In this document: in pieces, positions 1-11,483 of the stretch | Layout of the letters: every line of letters begins with the position of its first letter | How positions within the stretch are numbered: position 1 is the stretch's first letter | The notes under the pieces: generated by a model | Database searches by the model: none | What the model saw: the letters and a program-made list of their open reading frames with translations, nothing else | What the model was told of the DNA's origin: nothing | Translations under genes and position numbers: made by a program | DNA from: Taudactylus pleione | Lineage: Eukaryota > Chordata > Amphibia > Anura > Myobatrachidae | Assembly: GCA_031769625.1 (NCBI GenBank) | Contig: JAUIMM010000483.1 | Span: 6,144,001-6,208,000, forward strand | Direction of reading: 5' to 3' | Length of the DNA stretch: 64,000 nucleotides

Positions 1-836
1 TCACGTAGGTAGGCTCTGGCGTCTGCGACCACGTCCTCCTTGTGGCTGCAGGTTCAGTCACAAGTTGACCTCCGCCTCATGTTTGCAGCATGACATCATA
101 ACGTCACCCACACATGCCTCCGGAGTGGAGCAGACTGCTGCAACAAAGGATGAGCCTCCTATAAACAGCTGGACGCCTATCAGTGGAGGCAGTCAGTGTC
201 AGTCAGGGAAGCCACATCAGAAGATCGGAAGAGCCACAGGTTGGCCACCGCTACCCTAGGTGGACAAACATTTCACATGTTTTTCCAAACTTATTTGCAC
301 AAATATTTATGAATAGAATTATGTTTATTGATGATATTATCAGGCGTATTTAGAAACAAATGGAGTGGCCAATCGTAGGCCAATAAGGGCATGTTCATGC
401 AATTAAGAGAGAAAAATGCACTGAGGAGATACAATGATGATAACTTGCAGCCCGATCTAACTGCTTCTGATTACTGTGCTTATTAACCCCTCCAGCTAAT
501 AAATTGTTAGTGCGGAAACTATATTATACAAAGTTGTGGCCATCTATTAGCATTACGTACTTGACGTTTCCATTCGGACTACTGCAGGAAAGATCTTGTA
601 TTTGCTTTGCAAAGGACAATACAGCTGATAATTGTATTTAATGTTACTGGTAGTTTGCATTTGTGCTTGTATGTTACTATATTTTATATTTAAATTGTGA
701 CTTTAGCATTTATTAATAATTGTGAAGACACTATTCTCTCATTTGTACATGTGTATTTTATCTCTACACATACTCACCCAGATCATCCGGGAGACTCCAT
801 AAGTGAGTGAAGTGGGTGGTCTAGGCGGCAGACGAC
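1..836. other. No gene or recognisable element seen
   Basis: AT-rich sequence with only short open frames lacking any recognisable domain. I see no paired inverted repeat, tandem array or splice-flanked exon that I can support. Confidence 0.5.
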
Positions 837-839
837 GCG

Positions 840-1056
840 TTTTGCATTGAATCGTGTCATCGTGCCTCCCCCAGCTTCACAATTTCGGCATTGTATAGCG
901 GGGGGCAGCTGCACAATGATGCGATCGCGTCATCACACCCCCGTGGCACCCACGTCTGCTGTGCCACGTTCCCCCATAGTGCCGACCTGGCTGTCCTTTC
1001 TCTCGGAGGGGGCAGCCCAAAGGTCGGCAAGTATGTATCAATGCTACCGTGGGTTA
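840..1056. repeat. CG-rich dispersed repeat, copy 1
   Basis: This block matches, in inverse orientation, the block at 63166-63425. Both hold a GTCATCGTGSCTCC-type segment, a GGCATTG inverted pair, a second GTCATC segment and an end reading GGCAAGTATG or its equivalent. Seen directly: two diverged copies about 62 kb apart in opposite orientation. The element class is not identifiable; it may be the CG-rich end of a non-autonomous transposon. Confidence 0.6.
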
Positions 1057-1872
1057 CAAGTGTACACAGTTTTTTATCTTGACGACTGATTTGAGTTGAT
1101 GCTCCTTGAGAGGTGTCCATCTCAACATATCTGGCTAATTATGGTTTTTGACGTGTATCTTCTCCTTCGTACATTCCGAGCGCAAATACATCCATCTCTA
1201 AATATGCCCCTATATGTTCTCCAGCCCTCGGTAGAAGAAGATTGTTTATTCTTTAGCAACACGTAACTTTACGGTTTATCCCAATCATTCTTCTAATACT
1301 CCAGCTGGGGTTTTGAAAATGTAATAACTTTATTATGAGGTGTCTCATAAAATTAGTTTTGTTTTGCTCAGAAGAAAAATCCTTCTATAATTTGCATTAT
1401 TCCATATACAGTAGTTTTTTTTCCAAGCGGCCAGTCTATTATTTTAAGCAAACGGGTCCTTTGACAACGCATTCAATTTCATCTGCTAGAAGATCATTTT
1501 CATTCTTATTTTAAATTCTAATTTACGTAATTTGAATTCTACCAAGAAAACTTCACTTTTGGATTGTAAAGAAGGTCCCCGGAGTTTATATATCAATTTC
1601 AATTCAATTTAAGCTCTTAAGTGGAATTTATCTCATATGAGTTCTGAATAACGCTGACATTACCAATCCCGCAAGTGATTAATAAAGAAAAACTTTAATT
1701 AGATAAGCCGAAAATGTGAGATTTGCCTGATTATATATTTTTTTCTAATGGCCGACCCCATTATTCTCCTATTGAAATGGAATACGAGTGTTTAATTGTG
1801 CATGTGGCAACACTAGGTGTCTTGGCATGGATATCTCAATGTACCTCCTTATCAGTATATTTTATTGCTAAC

Positions 1873-2050
1873 TTAGGGGGAGATTTATCAAATCTTGGAG
1901 GGAGATACAGTGGAGAGAGATAAAGCATCAACCAATAAGCTCCTATCTGTCATTTTTCTAGAACAGCCTGTAAAGTGACAGGAGCTGATAGGTTGGTACT
2001 TTATCCCCCTCGACTGTATCTCTCTCCAAGATTTAATCATCTCCACCCTA
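1873..2050. mobile_element. Foldback MITE (GGGGGAGATTTATCAAATC family)
   Basis: The left arm begins GGGGGAGATTTATCAAATC and the right arm ends with its near complement, with CCAATAAGCTCCTATCTGTCA-like inner arms around a short loop. The same arms recur at 10005, 41831, 42886, 50580 and 63860, so this is one large family of palindromic non-autonomous DNA elements. No coding capacity. The target duplication is not clear. Confidence 0.75.
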
Positions 2051-2204
2051 GGATCTGATAATTAAAATGCATTGATAAGGCTGATCTTTACCTATTGCAA
2101 TAATTTATCAATATACTGTCTCTGAGCCTGCCAAACAATACTCAGCTGCCTACGCCGTAACACTGGTAATGGGGATATGAGCAAGCATGACCCGGCTATA
2201 TATA

Positions 2205-2221
2205 TATTATATCTATCTATC

Positions 2222-2252
<31 letters not shown>

Positions 2253-2280
2253 CTATCTATAGATATATAGATATATATCC
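2205..2280. repeat. (TATC)n / (TA)n microsatellite
   Basis: About eleven TATC units with one interruption, flanked by TATA and TAGATA runs. Confidence 0.95.
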
Positions 2281-2454
2281 TGAGGATGCAATTAAAAGCA
2301 CTGAAATATTGATGCCAGTTACATAAAGTTCTGAGATAATAGACAGTGAGTATTTCTGTGGTATGAGCTTTATATGGAGAAGCTGACAGTGAACCCCTTG
2401 ATGTATAGGGTGCCATTTGATTGCAGCAGTCAAAGGGTTATTGGAGGGAGACTA

Positions 2455-2832
2455 GAGAGTTAAGGGTAAATTTATTAAGATGGGAGTTTTATTAAGAAGT
2501 GATGTTGCCCATAGCAACCAATTAGATTACAGGTATTATCTTCTAGAATAGCGATTCCCAACCTCGGTCCTCAAGGCACACTAACAGTCCTGGTTTTAGT
2601 GATATCCGTTCTTTAAGCACAGATGGTTAAATCAAGATAACTGAGGTACTAATTAAGTCACGTGTGCTCAACTATGGCTATCCTTAAAACCTGGACTGTT
2701 AGTGTGCCTTGAGGACCATGGTTGGGAACCCCCATTCTAGAAGGTGCTAGATAAATGAGAAGTAGAGTCTGATTGGTTGCTATGGGCAACATCACTTCTT
2801 AAATAGAACGCCCATCTTAGTAAATTTACCCC
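2455..2832. mobile_element. Foldback MITE interrupted by a nested hAT MITE
   Basis: The arms GGGTAAATTTATTAAGATGG (left) and its complement before 2832 enclose inner arms containing TTGCCCATAGCAACCAAT and ATTGGTTGCTATGGGCAAC. The same TTGGTTGTTATGGGCAAC arm occurs in the shorter element at 24352. The loop is occupied by a second element at 2549-2734, so the outer element is the older insertion. Confidence 0.8.
2549..2734. mobile_element. Nested hAT-type MITE, 186 bp
   Basis: Terminal inverted repeats read TAGCGATTCCCAACC and TGGGGGTTCCCAACC, with inner arms around GGTCCTCAAGGCACACTAAC. It is flanked by an exact 8-bp duplication TTCTAGAA (2541-2548 and 2735-2742). An 8-bp duplication and CAGNGGTTCCCAAC-like ends are the hallmark of hAT elements; the family assignment rests on this established pattern. 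Confidence 0.9.
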
Positions 2833-3381
2833 TTAGCCTTACATTAAGGCGCAAGCTGATATTACACGGTCTGGTTCCTCCTGCCCAACTCCTCCCATTG
2901 GTCGGCGCACTCGCTGCCATCCTGCTCCATAAGCCTATGCGCATTAATGGAAATTTCGTAAATCTGCTCAAATTCATACTCATGGCACCGACCAAAGAGG
3001 AACTTGCGTCTTTGTGGTTTTGGGCTTTAAGGCCCAAGGAGTTTTGTATAAAAAAATCTGCTCCTAGATGCTCTCAGCCGAAAAATTGGCAGAATCTTTG
3101 ACGTGTCAAAAAGCCATGATAAAGTGCTTCAGTAGTGCCGTGCGGAACGTGCCGGGTAGGGATCCTAGGGATCCTTCTCCTGGCAACTTTTGCAATTTGT
3201 AGGCCAAAGGCTACGACGGGTTCGTATTCCGGAACTTGCTAAAATTCGGCATTGTAGCAGCCCCCATAGAAACCCAAGGGGGCTGCTTTTGTTATGAAAA
3301 ATGGGGGATTGCAGCAGATATCTCCTATATCCCCTTTAGATGCATTTAGGGTATCCTTAGTATTTATATTATTCCCCAAAT
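2833..3381. other. Unassigned interval with one short hairpin
   Basis: No gene is visible. A short stem-loop at 3257-3288 (arms AGCAGCCCCC and GGGGGCTGCT) is the only structure noticed. Confidence 0.4.
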
Positions 3382-4505
3382 ATGGCTGTATGCAAATTCA
3401 GCAATGGCAGGCGATTGCACGGCAAGGCATTAGCACGCCCACTATGTCTTAACGTGCGATCGCTCTGTGTATGCAGACGCCCACCAACCTGTCTTAAGAC
3501 GCCCACTTGCGCACGTCATCTCCAGGAAGTGTATGCAACCATCGGTACATCGGGTACCCTACCACAAGCACTGCGAGTGATTCAGTGTGAAATACAACCA
3601 GGTGACGTGTACTATGACGCTGCCTGTTAATTATACACGCCTCTGAAACGGCATTAAGACGCTGAGGCACGCCTGTGCTCTCACCTCCACTCCCCCGTTT
3701 CCAGTGGCCTGCCCCTGTCACTACCCACAAACGGCTTCTCCTGACACTCATTCAGCGGGGCTGTCTATGCGCAGTGGGCCTGATTCAGAGCCGATCGTAA
3801 GTGGCCGCTCATTCGTTCCGAGCGATGTTTGCACAACTGCGCATGCGTACGGATCGTAATACGCATGCGCGAACCAGTCAGTGCGGCCGAAAATCATTTG
3901 TTCGATAAATAGCGAATGCCTGCTATTTTGAGTGACAGGAGGAGGCGTATGTGGGTGGTAACAGGGGACGGTGCTTGAAAACAGGGAGTGGAGATCCGAA
4001 CGCAGGCGTGCTTAAAGGTCAAAACGGGTGTTTTAAGGGTGTGCATAATTAATACAGCAGCGTCATTAACCACGTCACTTGGTTATTTTATAGTCAGAAC
4101 TGCTCGCAAGATTGCGGTAGGAAAAACCAACCACAAAAATAGCGAGCAGTTCATACGATGGTCGATGTACTCGATTAATCTAATAAATAGCGGACATGAC
4201 GTAGAATGCGAGCGGCCAGGGGGGCGTAGTTTTCCAAAAAATGACCGCATGTTTTGTTCGCTCGTTCAGACCTAGAGACGTGAACAGACCGCAAAGAGCG
4301 AACGGTTCATTTGAATAGCCACCCCTTTTTCCTGAATGAGCGAGCGCAAATAGCGTCTGGCTCTGAATGAGGTCCAGTGAGCGCACGCTTCCCGATCACT
4401 TGCACTGGTTTGTGCACGCGCATTGTGGTGCGTACGCACGTGCAGTTAGCGAAAATCGGCCAGCTACGTCAAACGCTTCTTAGTGAGCGGGTCTGAATGA
4501 GGTCC
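3382..4505. mobile_element. Harbinger-family non-autonomous element, split by a younger relative
   Basis: The part 3382-3775 matches 36800-37195 almost base for base over long stretches (for example GACGCCCACCAACCTGTCTT-like and CCAGGAAGTGTATGCAACC). The sequence resumes at 4376-4505 and ends CTGAATGAGGTCC. Between them sits another element (3776-4375). The left end is eroded: the GGGCCTGATTCAG-type terminus is not present. Confidence 0.75.
3776..4375. mobile_element. Harbinger-family MITE, 600 bp, nested
   Basis: It begins GGGCCTGATTCAGAG and ends CTCTGAATGAGGTCC, flanked by the 3-bp duplication AGT (3773-3775 and 4376-4378). The insertion point lies inside an older relative, so both ends are certain. 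The left 285 bp is about 95% identical by eye to 7428-7714. Termini match those of the autonomous element at 10839-18056, which implies shared mobilisation (inference). Confidence 0.88.
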
Positions 4506-4601
4506 TGAAATCTCAGATTTCGGCTCTCAGTTCCACTAATTTTTTTCCAAAAAAATTAGAGTAAAAATACAAACATTTAAGACAGATCTTTAACAGTCAG
4601 T

Positions 4602-5145
4602 GGGCCTGATTCAGCAAGGAACGCAAGTCTACAATCGCACACACCCTGCCGCTGCGAAAATATGCTAATGAATGCAATTACAAAGCTGCTGCAGCACAAG
4701 ACGCAGATGCCCAGCGCTACATAAAGCCGCCCCCTTACCTTTACTCACCTCCGCAATACCTCGCAAGACAGCGAAAACATCGGTAACATCCAGAACCATC
4801 GGACCCATACGCACAATAGTGGTTGACCTGACCTCACTCAGAAATTGTTAAACTTCCTGTCGGTATCTAGTACTCAGGCTGCGTATGCCGTCGCAGGGGC
4901 TTAATTACGCACGCCCCTGTAACGGCGTCCAAATGCACAGGCGCGCCTGCGCTTCTCTGACCAACCCACCCGTCACCACCCACAAATGGTCACTTTCTGT
5001 CAATCACTTTATGAGGGGACTGCGTGATCATTATGATCACAGCGGCCGGTTCACACACGCGCACTGTGATGCATACGCACGCGTAGAACGCAAGCATCGG
5101 CCGGGTGTGTGTGAATTCGCGGCTGCATTCCTTGCTGAATCAGTA
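4602..5145. mobile_element. Harbinger-family MITE, 'CAGCAAGGAACGCA' subfamily
   Basis: Left end GGGCCTGATTCAGCAAGGAA; right end contains the complement TTCCTTGCTGAATCAG at about 5128-5143, after which the last terminal bases are lost. The interior is homologous, in reverse, to 25545-26052 (shared segment around CGGACCCATACGCACAATAG). Confidence 0.8.
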
Positions 5146-5161
5146 AATTGTGCTTGCCCTA

Positions 5162-5238
5162 CATCCTCATATACAATTAGGTGGCGCGTCGCCTGATCTT
5201 CATCCTCATATACAATTAGGCGGCGTGTCGCCTGATCT
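5162..5238. repeat. 38-bp direct duplication
   Basis: Two tandem copies of a unit starting CATCCTCATATACAATTAGG and ending GTCGCCTGATCT, differing at three positions. Confidence 0.9.
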
Positions 5239-5666
5239 GCTTCGTCCATCGATGGTTCAGGCTACCACTAAACTCCAGGAAAATCGAATAAACGAGAGGC
5301 ATGAAGAGGGGAATGGCGGAAGGTGAGTGGGAAGGAGGCGGGGCACTAAGTGGGCGATGCTGACAGATGGGAGGAGCGGGAACAAAATGGTTGGAGGACA
5401 GATAGGGGGAGAGACACGTGGGGCAAAAAAAATGACACCCATCCATAACGTGGAGACAGAGGCCCTGATTCAGACGTGGGGGCAATGCCAATGATAGCGG
5501 TGATGGGTGATTATTTTTGTATGATTTGTATTGTGCATGCGTCAAATTTCATTACCGATAGCGGCCGCTGTGTAGACCTGGACGCAGTGTGATTGACATA
5601 TAGGGAGTGTTTGTGGGAGGCAATGGGGGGGGGGGAGTAGCGAGAGAAATGCAGAGGTGTCGTGAC

Positions 5667-5830
5667 CAGTGGCGGCTATAGAGGTTGGGCTGCAGCGCCA
5701 TCCAATATCCAAATAGGGGAGTCTCACCAAGTGCCACTCCTAAATGCTGCCAAACATCGCTGGCAGTTGGTGTGGCTCCCTTATATGGATATTGGATGGC
5801 GCTGCAGTCCAACCTCTATAGCCGCCACTG
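5667..5830. mobile_element. Foldback MITE with CAGTGGCGGCTATAGAGG ends
   Basis: Arms of about 45 bp (CAGTGGCGGCTATAGAGGTT at the left and its complement at the right, extending through GCAGCGCCATCCAATATCCA) surround a loop of about 65 bp. CAGNGGCGG ends suggest hAT, but I could not find an 8-bp target duplication. Confidence 0.8.
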
Positions 5831-7427
5831 GCGACAATTTTGGGTGCATGTCTGAGCCTGTGACTGCAAATTCGCATGCAGTGGTTAGGGCTCCGGCGGG
5901 CCATTGGGTTACTCGGAACATCGATGCTGCAACCGATGTGTGTCTGTGTATGCAAGCGACATACTTGAGGTATATGTACAAGATTGGAGACATATAAATA
6001 CATAGGAGGAGATGCAGGGGGTGAGAAAGACAGACACATGGGTGGAGGTGGGGAACATAGAGCTGCAGGCACAGACTAAAATGGTGAGACAATGGAGTCA
6101 GGTGAGGGCAGGAGAGGAAAGGGGGAAGTTAGGGCAGGTTGCACATGGGTGTGGCATCTCCGCCCACCCCCAGAAGGATCGGCATATGATGTCAGCAAGT
6201 AGACTTTTATTACATTGATGGAAACGTGGAAGGTGCAATATGCTTCTCATTAACAGAATATAAGGTCTCGTTGATTCCGCTTCTGAACCGGTTTAGAAAT
6301 CATATATCGGTGACAAATACAGCTGTAAAACTGGGAACACCTCCTTAACTGCACCTTCTCGGCCCCTCCAGTTAATTTAAAACAAAAGCTCCCTGCAAAA
6401 TTAACTCTCATGTTTTAACATAAGTTCAATCCTCACTCATACACAACACGCCCCAATCTGCCCAACTCCTGCATTGGGCAAACGTACATCATGGATCCAT
6501 GTGACAGTGAGTAGCTTCAGGCGCACTTGCGCAGAAGCGGTCATGTGATGGCGTTAGAGACAAGGCAAGAAAACGTGACTACTGCTCTGCATATCTGAGG
6601 GGTACCCAAGGTCATCGCAAAAATCGGAATTGCCATTAATAAATATTACTCCGCGTTCAGTGTCTCGTATTACAGAAAATTACTTTTTAAAAAAAAAGTT
6701 ATTTTACTAAGCAAAGTTATTAATGATTCCTAACGATATGATCATAGAGGGCTAATTGTAATTATATAAAGCGAATTATAGAAAGCGTCTTCTCTCACAA
6801 GGGAAATACGGGCTGATAGTGTCTCTGTTTTCATATTACAAAATTGAAATGTCTTGTTAAAGATGTGAAGCGATGGGTGAAGACGGAACGCGTGAGCCCG
6901 GTCTCATATTGGGGGGGATATATTACTACATCTGATGCTTATTGTAACTCTATTTGCCATATTAATTTCCTCTTCAATTTAATAATAGTCACGCTGTATT
7001 TTTAGATTTCCTGACTAAGTAAAGCTGGTTTAATACTCTGTCTGCAATCCGAGCTTTAGTCATTAATCTTACTGTCTCATATGCTTTATTTTGCCCTCTA
7101 ATGGCCGAAATGACGGTTTCACAGAGATCCAGAGGGAAACTGCAAGCAATCAATTTAGCGATTTCTGAATCGTTGTCACAATTCCCGGATGGTTATGGAT
7201 GCGGCCCGTATTAGGGAGTTGGCTAGACCTAAGCCTGAGGCGCGGAGTCTAATGTGCCACCGGTATTCACCAGGGACCCTGGCAAGAAGGTATGGGCTTG
7301 GCTGCGTCCGACACACAGGTCGCGGGCCTCAGGATAGGTTCCCTTATACAGGTGCTGGTAAACTCCGGATGAAGCGGAGAAGACGTATAGCTTAGTCGAC
7401 AGGCCGGGTCAGAACCATACGGACTTA
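5831..7427. other. Unassigned; possible conserved non-coding block at 6950-7190
   Basis: No gene found. The stretch 6950-7190 is AT-rich, rich in TAAT motifs, and lacks any repeat signature shared with the rest of the window. That is compatible with conserved non-coding DNA but is only an impression. Confidence 0.3.
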
Positions 7428-7714
7428 GGGCCTGATTCAGAGCCGCTCGTAAGCGGCCGCTCGTTCGCTCCGAGCGATGTTTGCCCAACTGCGCATGCGT
7501 ACGGATCGTAATACGCATGCGCGAACCAGTCAGTGCGGCCGAAAATCGTTTGTTCGCTAAATAGCGAATGCCTGCTATTTTGAGTGACAGGAGGAGGCGT
7601 ATGTGGGTGGTAACAGGGGAAGGTGCTTGAAAACGGGGAGTGGAGATCAGAACGCAGGCGTGCTTAAAGGTCAAAACGGGCGTTTTATGGGTGTGCATAA
7701 TTAATACAGCAGCT
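7428..7714. mobile_element. Truncated Harbinger-family MITE
   Basis: It starts GGGCCTGATTCAGAGCCGCTCG and follows 3776-4062 closely, then stops abruptly at about 7714 where sequence related to an ERV LTR begins. The right half of the MITE is absent from the window downstream. Confidence 0.85.
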
Positions 7715-8708
7715 ATTTAGCGTTATAAGTCGCACAAGAAATAATTGCTTTCCCCACTTTGATTGTGGTTCCAAAGCACAAAAAGATATTATTCACCAAA
7801 AAGCAGATAGTTACTCGCTGTGATCTAAATACAATTAGCGCAAACAAATTATACAATCACTAGGTACAGTCGAATACATACGCATGCGCTATGGATCCAG
7901 ATTCCCGGCATCAACTATGAAACCTTTGTCAACAGAAAAGAAAGATGACCAACTATCAGATTCAGAGTGCCTGCTTTTGTACCCTTGCAGAGATAGGCAA
8001 TACAATAGAACAAGTTGGCATAATCCCATTGGTTCTTCTTCCTGGTTCTTCTGTTACGATACAGTTCATCGGTCAGCTTGTATTGTAATAGTTCAGCCTC
8101 CAACAGCTCTTTGTGTCCATTTTCCCGCTGAAGAACAAGACTAAACTGGCTAATAAACATTACATTACAGAGTACATTTCAATGCCTATCTCTCTATGAT
8201 CCATAATTCGCAGACGCATGTTGCGATTTCCTCGCCGATGGAACCAGAAGTCTGCAAATACACAGTGTCTTAGAATAGCACCAAACACAGTCTGCTTATC
8301 ATGTACATCATTAATAATGAATAAAACCTTGAATATTAACCTTAATGCTAGGGAACCTTTCTATGTAAGTGTGTAAGTGTAAGGATATTAAGAAAAGACG
8401 CTAGTTAGCGTTGTGCGTCTACGTGTTTGTGGAGTACACCGTGGTACGTGTTTTGCAGGATTGTTCATATTATATGTTTTAGTAAATGTATGTACTTATA
8501 TAATGAAGACTTTTAACATTGTTCTATTGCGTGGGAATCGCACGACGCTAAATAATAACATCGCCGTATGTACTGATATTGTGTGAGATTCGCTAAAATG
8601 GCGTTTGGCGGCCATTGGCACAATGGCGTATTGTTGCCATTGGCAAAATGGCGTCGTGCAGATTTTAATTAACAGATTCTGTCTCAGCCAATCATCCGGC
8701 TTCGACAG
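7715..8708 (-). mobile_element. Diverged ERV LTR fragment, 3' end missing
   Basis: Collinear with the LTR at 35549-36683: shared segments include GTGGTTCCAAAGCACAA, TGATCCATAA, repeated ATGGCG motifs, and CTCAGCCAATCAT followed by CTTCGACA at the U3 start. Read on the minus strand it begins TGTCGAAGC. The opposite end is cut within U5 at the junction with the truncated MITE. No internal viral sequence is attached. Confidence 0.75.
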
Positions 8709-10004
8709 TGTGTAATCTTGGACTTTACCTTTAATATTCCAGTTAATTTGGGTGGAATTTTCTTTCAAAGTGAGAGCAACATTCAACTGCAGAACTACAG
8801 TCCGACGTTACTTAGAAAGTTTGATAGACTTGTTGGGCTAAGTTTATCTTCTGCATTAAAAGTCTTTGTTAGACATTAAAATGCAAAGTTTTGTCAGCCA
8901 GGTTTGCAGCCCAGCAGAGCTTATAATTTGAGATGCAAGTGAATTAGTACAATAGTCTCACACGTATTAGTTTCTTATAAGCATTTTCTGCCTGTCGTCT
9001 CTCAAATGACCCCTTTTCTCCTTCCCGTTATACCAAATGTTATTTCCGCCAGTAATAAGGCTTTGAATTTGTACAAATTAATGATGCATTTAACGAGCCT
9101 TCAGAAGTGGAGAAAAAAAAATTAAAAACTGTAAAATGTTCCAAAGTGGGTACATTTCAAAGAAATATGAGGAGAGGAGTTGGGAGAAGAATCAAGGTCG
9201 TGACATTAAATACAAGATATTCAGTTATTATTAAGTGGAAAACCTCATTCTTACCACGCAAGCCCACCCGTGGGACTCATAACACACAGATTACATTAGA
9301 AAGACAGCAGTTATGATACAATATTTGTCTTTTTAACTGCAAATCACCAGCAACTGAAAACACCTCTTGACTACATCTAGATAGAAAGGTAGATGTCGCC
9401 TGATTTTGTCTCTTCTGAGCGGGAAATGCTGAAATATGTGACTGCAGAAATGTTCTAGAACATGGGAATTTACTCCTCTGCCCAGTTGTTTACTACAACA
9501 CAAGGGTGCTGAAGATGAGATTATCAGCGATGACAGAATATATAAAAGGACATTAAACTTCCTGTCGTCAGAGGTCAGATAATACATAAATGACTTTACC
9601 TTAACATTAATAAAACTTAGCTAAAATAAAGACACAAGGCAAAAAAATTGTGTCGTTCAAAAGTGGACAGCTTTATTATATTTTAAACTTATGGTGGGGG
9701 AGGAAAGAACAGCAGCAGAAAGTCAAAAAACAGATAAACCTCACCCATCATACACCCACTTAATGTCTATTGGACTGCACATGCTCCATTTTGGTTCCTC
9801 CAGGGAGACTTCAATACCCTACCAAGATGGCCACCATCTATAGTTCTGAGCATGCGAGGAGCCATCTTGTCGAAGTATTAGAGTGCCACAGTGAGAGCCA
9901 GATGTCTTTCACTTAGCTCCTCAAAGACCTTGCGATGCTGCCTTATCTATCCCTCTCAGAGAATTGCTGATAGCGCTCTTATTAAGCACCGCTAGCCATA
10001 TTTA
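8709..10004. other. No gene or element recognised
   Basis: AT-rich DNA with short open frames of no recognisable similarity. No repeats were noticed except poly-A/T tracts. Confidence 0.45.
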
Positions 10005-10203
10005 GGGGTCTGTTTACTAAGCAGTGTTAGGAGACAGAGTGAAAAGTGATAAGAAAGTGATAAGGTGCCAGCCAATCAGCTCCCAACTGTCATTTTTCAA
10101 ACCCAGCCTGTGAGATGGCAGTTGGGAGCTGATTGGCCGGCACCTTATCACTTTCTTATCACTTTTCACTCTGTCTCCTAACACTGCTTAGTAAGTAGAC
10201 CCC
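10005..10203. mobile_element. Near-perfect palindromic MITE, 199 bp
   Basis: The left arm GGGGTCTGTTTACTAAGCAG is complementary to the right end, and the pairing continues almost without mismatch for about 90 bp per arm, through GTGATAAGAAAGTGATAAGG and CCAATCAGCTCCCAACTG. A second copy lies at 42886-43583. The near-identity of the arms suggests recent insertion or arm homogenisation. Confidence 0.9.
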
Positions 10204-10469
10204 ACTGTTACCAGCTAGTGACCTGTATGCACCACTCAGCTCAAGCTCAGCACCATGCAACAAATCTGTGCATACATAACTGTGAGTACGGTTGTACATT
10301 CACATTGCCACTCAATAAACTGACTCACTGGTTAAGTATTAGACTGTTCGTTGTCTCAGGGCATCCACTGGTGTGTACATACACACTGCCATACCACAGC
10401 CATACCACAGCCACATTATTCTTGCGACAGTGCAAAAGCTGCAAGTATTTTGACCAGGGCTGGCCCCAG

Positions 10470-10838
10470 GTCTACTAGAATCCTATGCCAGAATTTTTTT
10501 TTTTTATTAAATAAAACAATTTGGCCCCCACAGAAAAAAAAAGACGTTGGCCCCAGAGGAAAAAAAATAAAACACATTGGCCCCCACAGGAAAAAAAAAC
10601 ACACATTAGCCCCACAAGAAAAAAAACACACATTGGCCCCAACAGGAAAAAAAAAGCACACACATTGGCCCCCAAAGGAAAAACAAACACTTTGGCCTCT
10701 ACAAGGGTAAAATACATTCATTGGCCCCCATTAAACAATAACACACATATTTGCTCTCACAAGAAAAAAAATACACATTGGCCCCACAGGAATAAAAAAA
10801 TCACTTTGACTCCCACAGGAAAAAAAATAAAAAACATT
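10470..10838. repeat. Minisatellite (TTGGCCCCCACAGGAAAAAA), left part
   Basis: Degenerate tandem units of about 25-30 bp, each with a GGCCCC core followed by an A-run and CACA. The array is cut at 10838 by the Harbinger transposon and resumes at 18057 with the same unit. Long open frames across it are a by-product of composition. Confidence 0.9.
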
Positions 10839-11040
10839 GGGCCTGATTCAGACCCACTCGCAAGCGGGCGAACGTACGTTAGGCGTACGTACAAAAATAT
10901 TTAAATTCAAGGGCTCGCTCGTATTTTCGAACGCATCTAAAAATCCTCCCCAAACTCAGACGACCCCTCCTCTAACTATCGAGCGTGCGAAATAGCGAGC
11001 GTACATCCCCAAAATGGCTTGAAGGGAACGCACGCACAAG

Positions 11041-11046
11041 TATAAA
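11041..11046 (+). promoter_or_regulatory. Candidate TATA box for the small Myb-like gene
   Basis: TATAAA followed directly by CCGGAAGTG, an Ets-type motif, about 440 bp upstream of the first ATG. Position only; weak evidence. Confidence 0.3.
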
Positions 11047-11483
11047 CCGGAAGTGGCCTTGTCAGATGTCGTTTACCTGCTCCTTTATTCTGCCTACCTC
11101 CATCAATCGTATCATGCCAATCAATGTATCAATTAGCTTAATTTTTTTTTTTTTTTTCAACACAATGCAAGAAACTTTACTCTTGTCCGTGTTTGTGTTT
11201 TCCCGCAGAATACGTACGGCTTAAACATTCGCTTTTATTGCTCAAAAAACATGTTACCCACAATTAAACAATTGTTCTATTGCTTTGGATCCCCGCATAT
11301 TTCCCGGGGTTCATTTCTTTATTTAAATTTGCTTACGCATGTCACTGCATCAAGCCTATCATAACTCTCCAGAGATTTCTGGCCCTGTCGAACACATGAC
11401 TCATACACTAACCAATAGAATTGCTCCTGTTAATTTCCCAAATACATTAGCCAATCAGAAATTTTTTGGCCACTTTATCAAAA

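Noticed and set aside
10416..10904. Long frames rich in His/Lys/Pro (+) and Phe/Cys/Gly (-)
   Set aside because: They follow the GGCCCC/A-run minisatellite and have no domain; open in several frames at once.
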